Assembly: GCA_014860585.1 (NCBI GenBank)
Contig: JACZJL010000060.1
Location: 1 to 49,494, forward strand
Source of the DNA: Bacteroidales bacterium
Lineage (GTDB): Bacteria > Bacteroidota > Bacteroidia > Bacteroidales > 4484-276
DNA length: 49,494 nucleotides
Reading direction: 5' to 3'
Made by a program: the position numbers and the translations under genes. Below, one piece after another: positions 38,646-46,759 of the stretch (the first letter of the stretch is position 1; each line of letters opens with the position of its first letter). The notes under the pieces are model-generated. The model made no database searches, had not been told where the DNA came from, and saw only the letters and a program-made list of their open reading frames with translations.

Positions 38646-39145
38646 TCTATTTTAAACGCATCAAAATTAAGGATTTTTACCTGCCAGTTTTTTGAAAGAT
38701 CAAATTTACGGGTAATGAATGGTCGTATGGCAAAACCGGTTACAATCATTGTCCCGCTGATCATCAGCGTAGATTCATCTATGATTGGATATTCCTTGTG
38801 AATGGCACGATTCGTCCCGTCAATAAGGAAATAAGCAATGCCACCCTGGATGAAAAACAGGGACGAAAGCCGGTTGAGAAATCCGCTACTCCTGTAAATA
38901 GCCGCAATATTGCTTAGACCAACCTCAAAGTTATCAATCAGTATACTGGTGTCGCTGATTTGAAGTATTTCCCCCTTTAATTCAAAATTTCCACGGGAGG
39001 TCTCGAGGTGTATTTTGTTCCCCTCCTGATATTTGAAATTCTTGACTTCTCCCTTTTTTTGTAAAACAAAATAACGCTGTGCACCTGCATGTGATGATTC
39101 CAAAAACAATACAACGAACAACAAAAAAACGATTGTGGTTCTCAT
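38642..39145 (-). CDS. Small exported protein with Sm-like beta segment, unknown function
   Basis: 167 residues with a signal peptide (TIVFLLFVVLFLESSHAGA). The mature part has a beta-rich segment (~27-95: YFVLQKKGEVKNFKYQEGN, FELKGEILQISDTSILIDN) that resembles an Sm/SH3-like barrel, then a short hydrophobic stretch (LSSLFFIQGGIAYFLI), a second hydrophobic segment (STLMISGTMIVTGFAI), and a basic tail. This suggests a membrane-anchored periplasmic protein. No family recognised. Its stop overlaps the start of the PSRP gene by 4 bases (ATGA), so the two are translationally coupled although no functional link is known. Confidence 0.7.
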   Translation of the reverse strand: MRTTIVFLLFVVLFLESSHAGAQRYFVLQKKGEVKNFKYQEGNKIHLETSRGNFELKGEILQISDTSILIDNFEVGLSNIAAIYRSSGFLNRLSSLFFIQGGIAYFLIDGTNRAIHKEYPIIDESTLMISGTMIVTGFAIRPFITRKFDLSKNWQVKILNFDAFKIE

Positions 39146-39193
39146 AATTTCTGGTGAATAATTGTTTTCAAAATACTGATGTCTTGAGTGTTG

Positions 39194-40114
39194 TTAGTGC
39201 AACTCCACAGCATGGATCATATAGTAAAGGTGCTCGATGTGTTTGGAAATTTCGGTCATGTACTCGGTAACGGCTTTCACTGATCCCGGAAGGGCAAATA
39301 AAAGGGTTTGCCCTGAAACTCCGGCAATGGCGCGACTGACAAGGGCCGTTGGTTTTTCTACCCCATATTTCCATCGTATCATCTCCATGATGCCGGGGAT
39401 CTCTTTTTGGATAAATTTTCGCATGATGTCCGGGGTGATGTCGCGCGGCCCGATGCCGGTTCCGCCTGTAGTGATAATCAGGTCGGTGTGCTGTGTCAGT
39501 TCTGATGTGAGTTGCTCCTCCAACAACATTTCATCATCAGGCATGATCTGGGTGGAGATGTCAAAGCGCCAGTTCAGTTTGCTGAAAAGGGTTTCCACCA
39601 TCTTTGTGATTACCGGTCCGCTGCGGTCGTCATATACACCACGGAAAGCGCGGTCGCTCAGAGTGATGATTTTTATGTTGAACACTTTGGGTAAAAATTT
39701 CATTTCATCACCTGCCTTCAGCATGCCGCCCTTGAAAACCCTGCAAAACAAACCTTCGCGGGGCATCAGGTAGTGTCCTGGGTCCCGGAATTGATCATGA
39801 AAGGGCTTTCCTTTAAAGACAACTTCAAGCAACACATCCTCTCCAAGAAAACGATCGAAAATCCGGGCATCCAGTTCCTGGTCTGTCTCGAAAGTGATGT
39901 TTTCGGCAAAGCTGCCATATTCGAGCGGCTGGGCTCCGGTAATCAGGTAAAATCGCTCTGCTGCTGCAATATCCATCATGCTCACCGGTCTTAGCGAGCC
40001 GGCATGGACATCACCCTGAACTCCCTGTACATCAATCAGGATCTGATCAACCGGATATTTTCGCCCACGGGTTGCATTCGCATTTACCGAAATGATTTTT
40101 ATTGTTGAAGTCAT
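39194..40114 (-). CDS. MOSC domain-MogA/MoaB fusion protein
   Basis: 306 residues. Residues ~1-140 are a MOSC-type beta barrel (GVQGDVHAGSLRPVSMMD, YGSFAENIT, GHYLMPREGLFCRV). Residues ~143-306 are a MogA/MoaB-type molybdopterin adenylyltransferase domain with TTGGTGIGPRDITPD (~214-228) and SRAIAGVSGQTLLFALPGS. MogA adenylates molybdopterin before Mo insertion, and MOSC domains handle sulfur or Mo cofactor. In the MOSC half the cysteine found in KKCHGTGC of the upstream paralogue is replaced (the block reads KGKPFHDQF), so it may be structural only. It starts 3 bp after the upstream MOSC gene and is clearly co-transcribed. No other Mo-cofactor genes are in the window. Confidence 0.88.
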   Translation of the reverse strand: MTSTIKIISVNANATRGRKYPVDQILIDVQGVQGDVHAGSLRPVSMMDIAAAERFYLITGAQPLEYGSFAENITFETDQELDARIFDRFLGEDVLLEVVFKGKPFHDQFRDPGHYLMPREGLFCRVFKGGMLKAGDEMKFLPKVFNIKIITLSDRAFRGVYDDRSGPVITKMVETLFSKLNWRFDISTQIMPDDEMLLEEQLTSELTQHTDLIITTGGTGIGPRDITPDIMRKFIQKEIPGIMEMIRWKYGVEKPTALVSRAIAGVSGQTLLFALPGSVKAVTEYMTEISKHIEHLYYMIHAVELH

Positions 40115-40117
40115 AAC

Positions 40118-40561
40118 TCAGGATTTTTTCTGATAAATGATTTTATCTCCCGACTTCACCTTCCCTGTGCTGATCACTTTGGCAAAAATGCCTTCCTTGG
40201 GCATCACGCAGTTGCCCACTTCGCGAAAAATGGCGCAACCGGTTCCATGACACTTCTTCCCGATCTGTGTTACTTCAAGCTCTGTGTCGCCAATAATCAG
40301 ACGGTCGCCAGGGTTGGTTTCATAAAGGACGATGCCTTCCGTAGTAATGTTTTCGGCAAATTCGCCAAAGGTCACTTCACGTCCGGCTTTTGCCCCCCAT
40401 TTGTTTACACTTTCCAAAGCCAGCAAACTGACCTGCCGGTGCCAGTCGCCGGCATGAGCATCACCCTCCACGCCTTTGTCGGTGAGTAAAATTTCCGGAA
40501 CCGGTGTTTTTATTGTCCCTTTCTCCTTTGAAATGTTGACGCTTACAACTTTTATTTCCAT
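40118..40561 (-). CDS. MOSC domain-containing protein
   Basis: 147 residues, a single MOSC domain: VEGDAHAGDWHRQVSLLA, FGEFAENITTEGI, GDRLIIGDTELEVTQIGKKC and the cysteine-bearing KKCHGTGC (~99-106) followed by NCVMPKEGIFAKV. Small MOSC proteins bind Mo-cofactor or carry sulfur through the conserved Cys. It keeps the Cys that the adjacent fusion protein lacks. First gene of a two-gene unit with the MOSC-MogA fusion; a TATCTTTG promoter element lies 25 bp upstream. Confidence 0.9.
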   Translation of the reverse strand: MEIKVVSVNISKEKGTIKTPVPEILLTDKGVEGDAHAGDWHRQVSLLALESVNKWGAKAGREVTFGEFAENITTEGIVLYETNPGDRLIIGDTELEVTQIGKKCHGTGCAIFREVGNCVMPKEGIFAKVISTGKVKSGDKIIYQKKS

Positions 40562-40585
40562 AGATCATCATTCATTTACAGTGGG

Positions 40586-40593
40586 CAAAGATA
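40586..40593 (-). promoter_or_regulatory. -7 element of the MOSC operon
   Basis: TATCTTTG followed by C on the minus strand, an exact TAnnTTTG match 24 bp before the ATG at 40561. Confidence 0.55.
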
Positions 40594-40666
40594 AGGATTA
40601 TGGCGTATGTTCCGTTTTGGTCGTTATTTATCAAATAGCTTTACTTTTACCAAAAAATTACGACCA

Positions 40667-41005
40667 ATGAGCGATATCAGGGAAATCACCGACCGTATTG
40701 TTGCCTTTCGCAACGAACGCAACTGGGAGCAGTTTCACAATCCCAAAGATCTGGCCATAGCCCTCTCCATCGAAGCGGCCGAACTGAACGAGCTGTTTTT
40801 GTGGAAGAACGTGGATCAGATCGTGCAGACCGACCGTGAAGCCGTTGCCGACGAACTCGCCGATGTGTTGGTTTACGCGCTCTTTCTGGCTCAGAAATTT
40901 GATTTTGATGTGAAAGAGATCATCTTCAACAAAATGAAAAAGAACGCAATAAAATACCCCGTTGAGAAAGCCCGTAACCTCTCTTTGAAATATACCCAAC
41001 TTTAA
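40667..41005 (+). CDS. MazG-like nucleotide pyrophosphohydrolase
   Basis: 112 residues, all-alpha NTP pyrophosphohydrolase of the MazG/RS21-C6 type that cleaves nucleoside triphosphates to monophosphates and PPi, often as house-cleaning. Metal-binding acidic motifs: EAAELNELFLWK (~36-47) and VADELADVLVYALFLA (~62-77). The start MSDIREITDRI matches the family; an in-frame ATG at 40607 would add 20 residues unlike the family. A TACTTTTA element (one base off consensus) lies about 18 bp upstream of 40667. Followed after 8 bp by repeat copy B. Confidence 0.88.
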   Translation: MSDIREITDRIVAFRNERNWEQFHNPKDLAIALSIEAAELNELFLWKNVDQIVQTDREAVADELADVLVYALFLAQKFDFDVKEIIFNKMKKNAIKYPVEKARNLSLKYTQL

Positions 41006-41013
41006 TTGAGGAA

Positions 41014-41183
41014 TTAGTCTAGCAAGAAAACACCCTGAATTTGATTTTCAACGATTTCTTTTCCCCGCCCTTCCCAATGGGATCCCTTCGGGAAAAGGGA
41101 GTAAATCGTTGAAAATCAATGCTCCCTTAAGGGCTGGGGTAATCATTGATTTTCAACATTAGGAGTTTTCTTGCAGAGACTAA
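41014..41183 (+). repeat. Dispersed intergenic repeat, copy B (most complete)
   Basis: 170 bp with imperfect terminal inverted repeats: the left end reads TTAGTCTAGCAAGAAAAC, and the right end, reverse-complemented, TTAGTCTCTGCAAGAAAAC. Inside is a perfect 17-bp inverted pair, TTGATTTTCAACGATTT at 41041-41057 and its complement at 41103-41119, plus a third TTGATTTTCAAC at 41146-41157, and a stem TCCCTTCGGGAAAAGGGA. It fills nearly all of the space between two convergent stops (41005 and 41184). No coding frame. Confidence 0.9.
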
Positions 41184-41930
41184 TTAATCTTCGTTTTTCG
41201 AAACCTGGTTGTAATAAGCCACCACAGCCCGCAGGTCTTGCGGATTTCTCATTTTCAGTTTTTCATTTCTGATCAGCCGTTTGATATCCTGGCTGTAATC
41301 GCCAAATGAATCTGCAAAGTTTTTTGACTGTGGATGCACCTCTTTTGGCGTCTCCCCGCCAAACTGGATCAGGCAGGTCTGTGTTCTGTAAATGACCTCC
41401 TCATCTGTAGCGGGATCAATTTTGCGGTAAGAGGCTGCCCACCTTCTCAGCAGCCGGCAATTGCCATCTTCGATCAGTTCAAGGTACCCCTGGTTCAGGA
41501 TTCCTTTACAGATGAAATGCTCAAAAACAAATACCTGGTCGGCAATACGGATCACTTTAATCTCTTCCGAATTGGCAATAGCAAGTATTTCACCGTTTTT
41601 GACAAAGTGCATTTGCTGTGTAAGCAGGTTGTACTTCAGGTTTTCAATTTCGATTACATTTCCATCTCTCATGATCACTACCCCTTGCTGCCAGCCAGGG
41701 TTTAAAAACGCATCTCCCGGAATTCCTTCCGGTTCAGTGGTGGTTGACTGTCCCCCTGAGTTTTCAGTTTGAATCAGCGGTACCGCAGGTTTTACTCCTA
41801 CAACCTTATCATTGGACGATGGCGAGGATTGCTTTGCCGGGTGCTGCCCGCAGAGAGGGGAAATGATAACACCCAGGCACAGAAAAATGAGGACCATCCC
41901 CATTTTTTCTTTGTTGATTTGTGTTTTCAT
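41184..41930 (-). CDS. Exported protein of unknown function
   Basis: 248 residues with a signal peptide (MGMVLIFLCLGVIISPLCGQ) and a low-complexity linker (~30-70, Ser/Thr/Pro-rich). A beta-rich domain follows (~80-180: GVVIMRDGNVIEIENLKYNLLTQQMHFVKNGEILAI, VIRIADQVFVFEHF), then a mixed C-terminus with a basic helix (KRLIRNEKLKMRNPQDLRAVVAYYNQ). The pattern is common among Bacteroidota periplasmic proteins; I recognise no catalytic motif and assign no function. The stop codon is in contact with the right end of repeat copy B. Confidence 0.75.
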   Translation of the reverse strand: MKTQINKEKMGMVLIFLCLGVIISPLCGQHPAKQSSPSSNDKVVGVKPAVPLIQTENSGGQSTTTEPEGIPGDAFLNPGWQQGVVIMRDGNVIEIENLKYNLLTQQMHFVKNGEILAIANSEEIKVIRIADQVFVFEHFICKGILNQGYLELIEDGNCRLLRRWAASYRKIDPATDEEVIYRTQTCLIQFGGETPKEVHPQSKNFADSFGDYSQDIKRLIRNEKLKMRNPQDLRAVVAYYNQVSKNED

Positions 41931-42054
41931 GGCGCATTGTATTTTGAAAATTAATACTCGAAAAAGCGCCTAAATATACAACAATTTTCCGGACGATGCA
42001 AACTCATAGGTGCAGAAAGCCCTCACAGCGATACCTGGAACTAATGAATATCCT

Positions 42055-42885
42055 TTATTCATCAGTATTTCCGCTTAACCGGCCTTGCCAATAAAAAAAT
42101 GACTGAAAGTGTTTTTTCAGGTTAGTTTCCTTTTCAAAGATCCCATAAACTGCAGATCCGCTGCCACTCATCTGGGCATAAATTGCACCGTAATTATAAA
42201 ATTGAGATTTGATGTGTTGGATTGAGGGAAATTTCTCAAATACAGGTTGTTCAAAATCATTGCTGAGATGATGACGCCATTGATGGATTGAGTTGCTAAT
42301 CACTACCGGCAGTTGTACTTCAGCCGTCGACGGTTTGATGGCTGCATAGGCATCCATGGTACTGATATACACATCCGGTTTGACGATTATCATGAGATAC
42401 CCGGAAAGGTCAAGGCTGAGTTTTTCAAACTGATCACCCTTTCCATAAGCAAATACAGGCTGATTTTGAATAAAAAATGGACAGTCACTGCCCAATTGCC
42501 GGGCATACTCTTCCATCGTACCGGTTGACAATTCCAGCGAAAAAACCCGGCTGATCAGCTTAATCATGAATGCGCCGTCTGACGAACCTCCGCCAAGCCC
42601 GGCTCCAATTGGGACCGTCTTATGCAGGTGTATTTTTACCGGGGGCAAACTGAAATCTTTTTCCAACATTCGCCAGGCTTTTATGCAAAGGTTGTCCTCC
42701 TTATTTCCCGGAATTTCGATTCCCGAACTGCTAAATTCAAACTTTTTATCGCCGGCCACCACCAGTTCGAGGGCATCGCAAAGTGGCACAGGGTAAAAAA
42801 TAGTTTCGATGTTATGAAAACCATCTGAGCGCTTTTGCGTTACCTGCAACCCCAGGTTGATTTTTGCATTGGGAAACAATACCAT
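42055..42885 (-). CDS. ispE: 4-diphosphocytidyl-2-C-methyl-D-erythritol kinase
   Basis: IspE phosphorylates CDP-ME in the MEP pathway to isoprenoid precursors. 276 residues of the GHMP kinase superfamily. Family blocks: PNAKINLGLQVTQKRSDGFHNIETIFYPV at the N-terminus, the ATP-binding glycine-rich loop PIGAGLGGGSSDGA (~91-104) and the C-terminal AQMSGSGSAVYGIF. All are intact. It is divergent from the GH3 gene, and the two have back-to-back promoter elements within 115 bp. Confidence 0.95.
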   Translation of the reverse strand: MVLFPNAKINLGLQVTQKRSDGFHNIETIFYPVPLCDALELVVAGDKKFEFSSSGIEIPGNKEDNLCIKAWRMLEKDFSLPPVKIHLHKTVPIGAGLGGGSSDGAFMIKLISRVFSLELSTGTMEEYARQLGSDCPFFIQNQPVFAYGKGDQFEKLSLDLSGYLMIIVKPDVYISTMDAYAAIKPSTAEVQLPVVISNSIHQWRHHLSNDFEQPVFEKFPSIQHIKSQFYNYGAIYAQMSGSGSAVYGIFEKETNLKKHFQSFFYWQGRLSGNTDE

Positions 42886-42908
42886 ATCAATTCATGTTGT
42901 TTATGCTG

Positions 42909-42916
42909 CAAAAGTA
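42909..42916 (-). promoter_or_regulatory. -7 element of ispE
   Basis: TACTTTTG followed by C on the minus strand, an exact TAnnTTTG match, 23 bp before the ATG at 42885. Confidence 0.55.
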
Positions 42917-42941
42917 ATTACTTCAATTAACGCTTAAAGTA

Positions 42942-42969
42942 TTTGCCCTTACAAATTGTCTTAATTTTG
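42942..42969 (+). promoter_or_regulatory. Promoter of the GH3 gene
   Basis: TTTG at 42942-42945, a 16-bp spacer and TAATTTTG at 42962-42969, ending 29 bp before the ATG at 42999. It lies back to back with the ispE promoter. Confidence 0.6.
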
Positions 42970-42998
42970 CAACGGAATTACATCAAAACACCCATTAG

Positions 42999-44516
42999 AT
43001 GCCAATCATTCATTCACTATTTACATGGCTGATAAAGAAAAGGATCCATCAGATCGATCTTTTTATCAAATATCCGGTTGATGTACAGATGGATTGGTTT
43101 AAAAAACTGATTGCCACCTCAAAAGATACTGAATGGGGGATGAAGTATGACTACAAATCTATTTCAACCGTTGATGAATTCAGGCAGCGTGTTCCTGTGG
43201 GTGATTACAATAGCCTGAAACCGTTCATTGACAGGCTGCGCGAGGGCGAACAAAACCTCTTGTGGCCTACCGACATCAAATGGTTTGCAAAGTCATCAGG
43301 CACGACCAATGATAAAAGCAAATATATCCCGGTGAGCACCGAAGCACTTGAAGAATGTCACTTTAAGGGCGGCCGAGATATGCTCGCCATTTATGTGAAC
43401 AACCATCCCGACTCGCATATCTTCTCAGGTAAAGGCCTGGTGATGGGCGGGAGCCGGAACATCACCGAAGTGAACAACGAAAGTTATTACACCGGCGACC
43501 TCTCTGCCATCATCATACAGAACCTGCCTTTCTGGGCACAGTTGAAAAGCACCCCGGGTTCATCCATCGCACTGATGGAAGATTGGGAAGGAAAAATCGA
43601 GAAAATGGCTGATATTACCATTGGACATGATGTTACGAGCATTTCAGGGGTCCCTTCATGGACTTTGGTGCTTATTAAAAGGATACTTGAAAAAACTGGG
43701 AAGAAAAACCTGCTTGATATATGGCCAAACCTCGATGTCTTTTTCCACGGAGGTGTAAATTTCGATCCCTACCGGAAACAATTCAGGCAATTGATCGATT
43801 CCGATGAAATGAACTATATGGAGACCTACAACGCTTCTGAAGGCTTTTTCGGAATTCAGTACCGCTCTGATCTCAACGACATGCTCCTGATGCTTGATTA
43901 TGGCATTTTCTACGAATTTGTCCCCATAGATGAAATTGATAAAGAGCAGCCAAAAACCCTCTGGCTTGACGAGGTAAAGACAGGCGAAAACTACGCGATG
44001 GTCATTTCCACCAATGCCGGTCTGTGGCGCTATATCATTGGGGATACCATCATGTTTACCTCTATCAATCCTTACAGGGTTAAGATCACCGGGCGAATCA
44101 GAAATTTCATCAATGCTTTCGGTGAAGAGCTGATTATCGACAATGCTGAAAAAGCACTGATCATTGCCTGCGAAAAGTGCCATGCCATTGTTGCTGAATA
44201 TACTGCTGCACCAGTTTACTTTTCTGACGAAAAAAGTAAGGCTGCACATGAGTGGGTGATCGAGTTTGAAGTCCCCCCCAGGGATATTGAGTTTTTTACT
44301 GATACACTGGATACAGCCCTCAAATCGCTCAATTCAGACTATGAAGCCAAACGCCATAAAAATATGCTGCTACAGGAGCCCCTTATCCGGGTTGTTCCCA
44401 AGGGTACTTTTTACAAATGGCTCAAAAAAAGAGATAAACTTGGCGGCCAAAACAAAGTTCCGCGCCTGTCAAACGATAGGAAAAATATTGATGAGATTCT
44501 TGGAATGATAGGGTAA
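42999..44516 (+). CDS. GH3-family acyl-adenylate (amide) synthetase
   Basis: 505 residues of the GH3 family within the ANL adenylating-enzyme superfamily. In plants these conjugate amino acids to jasmonate or auxin; in bacteria the substrates are largely unknown. Visible signatures are the P-loop-like KSSGTTNDKSKYIPVS (~96-111), the motif 2 region TYNASEGFFGIQY (~275-287), LWRYIIGDTIMFTS, and ITGRIRNFINAFGEELI (~364-380), after which comes the small C-terminal domain. The protein is complete, cytoplasmic and has no signal peptide. It stands alone, with no acyl carrier or transferase gene adjacent. Confidence 0.9.
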   Translation: MPIIHSLFTWLIKKRIHQIDLFIKYPVDVQMDWFKKLIATSKDTEWGMKYDYKSISTVDEFRQRVPVGDYNSLKPFIDRLREGEQNLLWPTDIKWFAKSSGTTNDKSKYIPVSTEALEECHFKGGRDMLAIYVNNHPDSHIFSGKGLVMGGSRNITEVNNESYYTGDLSAIIIQNLPFWAQLKSTPGSSIALMEDWEGKIEKMADITIGHDVTSISGVPSWTLVLIKRILEKTGKKNLLDIWPNLDVFFHGGVNFDPYRKQFRQLIDSDEMNYMETYNASEGFFGIQYRSDLNDMLLMLDYGIFYEFVPIDEIDKEQPKTLWLDEVKTGENYAMVISTNAGLWRYIIGDTIMFTSINPYRVKITGRIRNFINAFGEELIIDNAEKALIIACEKCHAIVAEYTAAPVYFSDEKSKAAHEWVIEFEVPPRDIEFFTDTLDTALKSLNSDYEAKRHKNMLLQEPLIRVVPKGTFYKWLKKRDKLGGQNKVPRLSNDRKNIDEILGMIG

Positions 44517-44591
44517 TTTCCATGTGTGGAGTGTTGGAGTAATGGGAAAAATAAATGAACCAGGTCTTTTTGGTAAAGCGCGTTGTTGACC

Positions 44592-45485
44592 TTAAAATCC
44601 AAATTCAGCCAGCATTTCAGCGAAATTCTCCCTTTCTCCACCTAACTCGACCAACCTGATGGAAGTTTCACTCAATCGGATTATCCCAAAAGTTTTATTT
44701 TCTATGGGCTGAAACGCAGGAAAAACATCAACATCACTGAAGTTCTTCCTGATAAATGCTGATCTGGTCTCCGGGTCTGGGAAAAAAACATCTGCAAAGT
44801 ATATCCGACCCGGTTCTGCAATAAGCGGCAGGTAATAGATTTCAAATTCAGAAAAACCTTCAAATAGCCCAATCCATTTCGAAATTCCATTTTGCAGGCC
44901 AAGCGTTCCTCTAACGAATTTTAATGCTCCATGGTCGACAAACATTTCGTTAATATCAGTAAATGCCGGGATGATGAGATCGGAGCCGGCAATCAGTTGA
45001 AGGAGTTTTTTGGCTGTTGTCTTTGTTTTTTCAATGTCCTCTTCGCTTCCTGTAAAATTAATGACGTTCAGGTAAAATGACCCTTTTGCCGCCTGGTATT
45101 GGTAGGCTGTCAGGCAGTCTTCAGCCACAAAAAGAGAAGATTCGTTGCACCTGAACCGTTTGATGCTCATCATTCCAAACGCTGCCAGCGGACTTTCCAT
45201 CCGGTAGATCTCTAATTTCAGCACAGTGCTTTCAATTTCGATTTCCTGAACGCGCAACCCCTCGAAACCATATTCAAGGTAAAGGTCGGCGCCACCGTTC
45301 ATGTATCCCCAGAGCGCGTTGCCGTCATAAATATTATTTGCCGAAGTGGTCACACCTGGAAGATCAGTAAGGGTCAGTTCCGGCAATTCTTGTGCGTTTA
45401 TAGATAGAGAGCCGACGGCCAAAAAAAGGCAAATCAGCAAACGGTGCTTAAATTCAAAGCGTATGATAAAAATATTGTTGATCAA
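44592..45485 (-). CDS. Exported protein resembling the DUF6599 group, unknown function
   Basis: 297 residues with a signal peptide (FKHRLLICLFLAVGSLSINAQ). The mature part contains NIYDGNALWGYMNGGADLYLEYGFEGLRVQEIEI and LKLEIYRMESPLAAFGMMSIKR, which I associate with the DUF6599 group of Bacteroidota proteins, though without a search this is tentative. No catalytic motif stands out. The start is a TTG at 45485 because no upstream ATG is in frame; this start is less certain. Stands alone between the convergent GH3 gene and the co-directional DUF362 gene. Confidence 0.7.
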   Translation of the reverse strand: MINNIFIIRFEFKHRLLICLFLAVGSLSINAQELPELTLTDLPGVTTSANNIYDGNALWGYMNGGADLYLEYGFEGLRVQEIEIESTVLKLEIYRMESPLAAFGMMSIKRFRCNESSLFVAEDCLTAYQYQAAKGSFYLNVINFTGSEEDIEKTKTTAKKLLQLIAGSDLIIPAFTDINEMFVDHGALKFVRGTLGLQNGISKWIGLFEGFSEFEIYYLPLIAEPGRIYFADVFFPDPETRSAFIRKNFSDVDVFPAFQPIENKTFGIIRLSETSIRLVELGGERENFAEMLAEFGF

Positions 45486-45556
45486 ATTTGTTGAAGTATG
45501 GATTTTTAGAATTTTGAATTTGTTTTAGTTGTCATTTGAATTTTGTGATTTCAGCA

Positions 45557-46735
45557 TCAGGTAAGGTTAACAACCTCAAGGTCAATTTTTTCCGGATCTG
45601 CTTCACCAAGTCCTAATGCTGCAGCGAGTTCCATGAATTTGCGACCTTTTGGCAACTCTTCCTCCTGAACCCCTTCTTCAATCCTTTTGGCAATCACAAT
45701 GTCGTAACCCACCCGGTCAACTGCCACGGCATCGCTGCCAACAAGTATAGTGTTGTAGTTGCAGATAAACTGCGGGTTGGCGCCTGGTCCACCATCAAAG
45801 CATCCTTTGATCCCATCCACAATATTCAGCACCACTTTATCGCGCACCGGCGGAAAAGCGCAGACCTGAGCGCAGGTCTCCGACCACAGATACTTATGCA
45901 ACCTTCCGGTGTTGGTGATTACCCCATAAGCCAGGTTTTTCAGACATAAAGTAACCGAAGTGCCCGCATTTTTCAATATTGGCAGGTTGATGATCTTGTC
46001 CACCTCCTGCGTACAAATTTTCGAAAAATATGAATACTTCCCACCATTGACCATGTAAGGGAGTGTATACGCATCGTATTCTTCCTCATAATCAGCCCAG
46101 TAAAACCACTCTTTGTCCACCATTTTCTCACCATACATAATGCCGTCTTTATCGTAAAAGCTGTCTTCGGCATCTTTGATCTCTGTTCCCCTGATGGCAA
46201 CCCCAGGATAATTCTCATTGTCGAAACCGGTTTCTGCAAGTTGAAACTGACGTCTGTCCCAGATCACAATATTTTTTCGCGGTATACCGGCCTCCTCAAG
46301 TTGTCTGACAACTGATTTTGTGACTGCATGGCTGGTTGAAAGCATTTTTCCGGCCACGGGGTTCACTTTCAATCCGATCACTTCATTTGGAGCAACAAAC
46401 TGCAGCCAGGCGTCTTTCAACGTTGCCGCTCCTGTGAGCGAAAGCATGGCTTGTGAAATCATTTCATAAGCGGCATCCTCAACCGGCTCCTTGTCCACCG
46501 AACTGCCCGGGTGGTTGACCCTGACAACCTTGCCCGGGTACTTCCCCGGCATCGAGGTCTCAGTCCGCGGGTATTTCATTGCATCGGCAATGTTGGTTGA
46601 CGGTTTTTCGGGAGTGGCTTTTTCCTGTGCCTGAAGATTTTGGATCAACGACGGTGGCATGATGGCAGCGCCCAGACTACCTGCAGCAGCAAGCCTGAAA
46701 AAGTTGCGCCTGCCGAGTTTATTTTTATCATTCAT
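45557..46735 (-). CDS. Tat-exported DUF362 protein
   Basis: 392 residues. The N-terminus KLGRRNFFRLAAAGSLGAA is a twin-arginine (Tat) signal, which exports folded, often cofactor-bearing, proteins. The rest fits DUF362: GKVVRVNHPG, LQFVAPNEVIGLKVNPVAGK, RKNIVIWDRRQFQL, NLPILKNAGTSVTLCLKNLAYGVI, VGSDAVAVDRVGYDI. DUF362 proteins are found with iron-sulfur or cofactor metabolism, but the function is not established; this copy has no ferredoxin-like CxxCxxC cluster motif. An in-frame TTG at 46762 lies inside the -7 promoter element, so the ATG at 46735 is the start. Confidence 0.85.
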   Translation of the reverse strand: MNDKNKLGRRNFFRLAAAGSLGAAIMPPSLIQNLQAQEKATPEKPSTNIADAMKYPRTETSMPGKYPGKVVRVNHPGSSVDKEPVEDAAYEMISQAMLSLTGAATLKDAWLQFVAPNEVIGLKVNPVAGKMLSTSHAVTKSVVRQLEEAGIPRKNIVIWDRRQFQLAETGFDNENYPGVAIRGTEIKDAEDSFYDKDGIMYGEKMVDKEWFYWADYEEEYDAYTLPYMVNGGKYSYFSKICTQEVDKIINLPILKNAGTSVTLCLKNLAYGVITNTGRLHKYLWSETCAQVCAFPPVRDKVVLNIVDGIKGCFDGGPGANPQFICNYNTILVGSDAVAVDRVGYDIVIAKRIEEGVQEEELPKGRKFMELAAALGLGEADPEKIDLEVVNLT

Positions 46736-46759
46736 ATTTTTTGTTTTTGAAATTGAAGT

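Noticed and set aside
39237-39773. 178-codon open frame on the plus strand
   Set aside because: Antisense to the MOSC-MogA fusion gene; its composition is that of a mirrored frame.
40607-40666. Upstream ATG that would extend the MazG-like protein by 20 residues
   Set aside because: The added residues are unlike the family, and a promoter-like element lies just before the ATG at 40667.
43656-44249. 197-codon open frame on the minus strand
   Set aside because: Antisense to the GH3 gene, which carries the family signatures.
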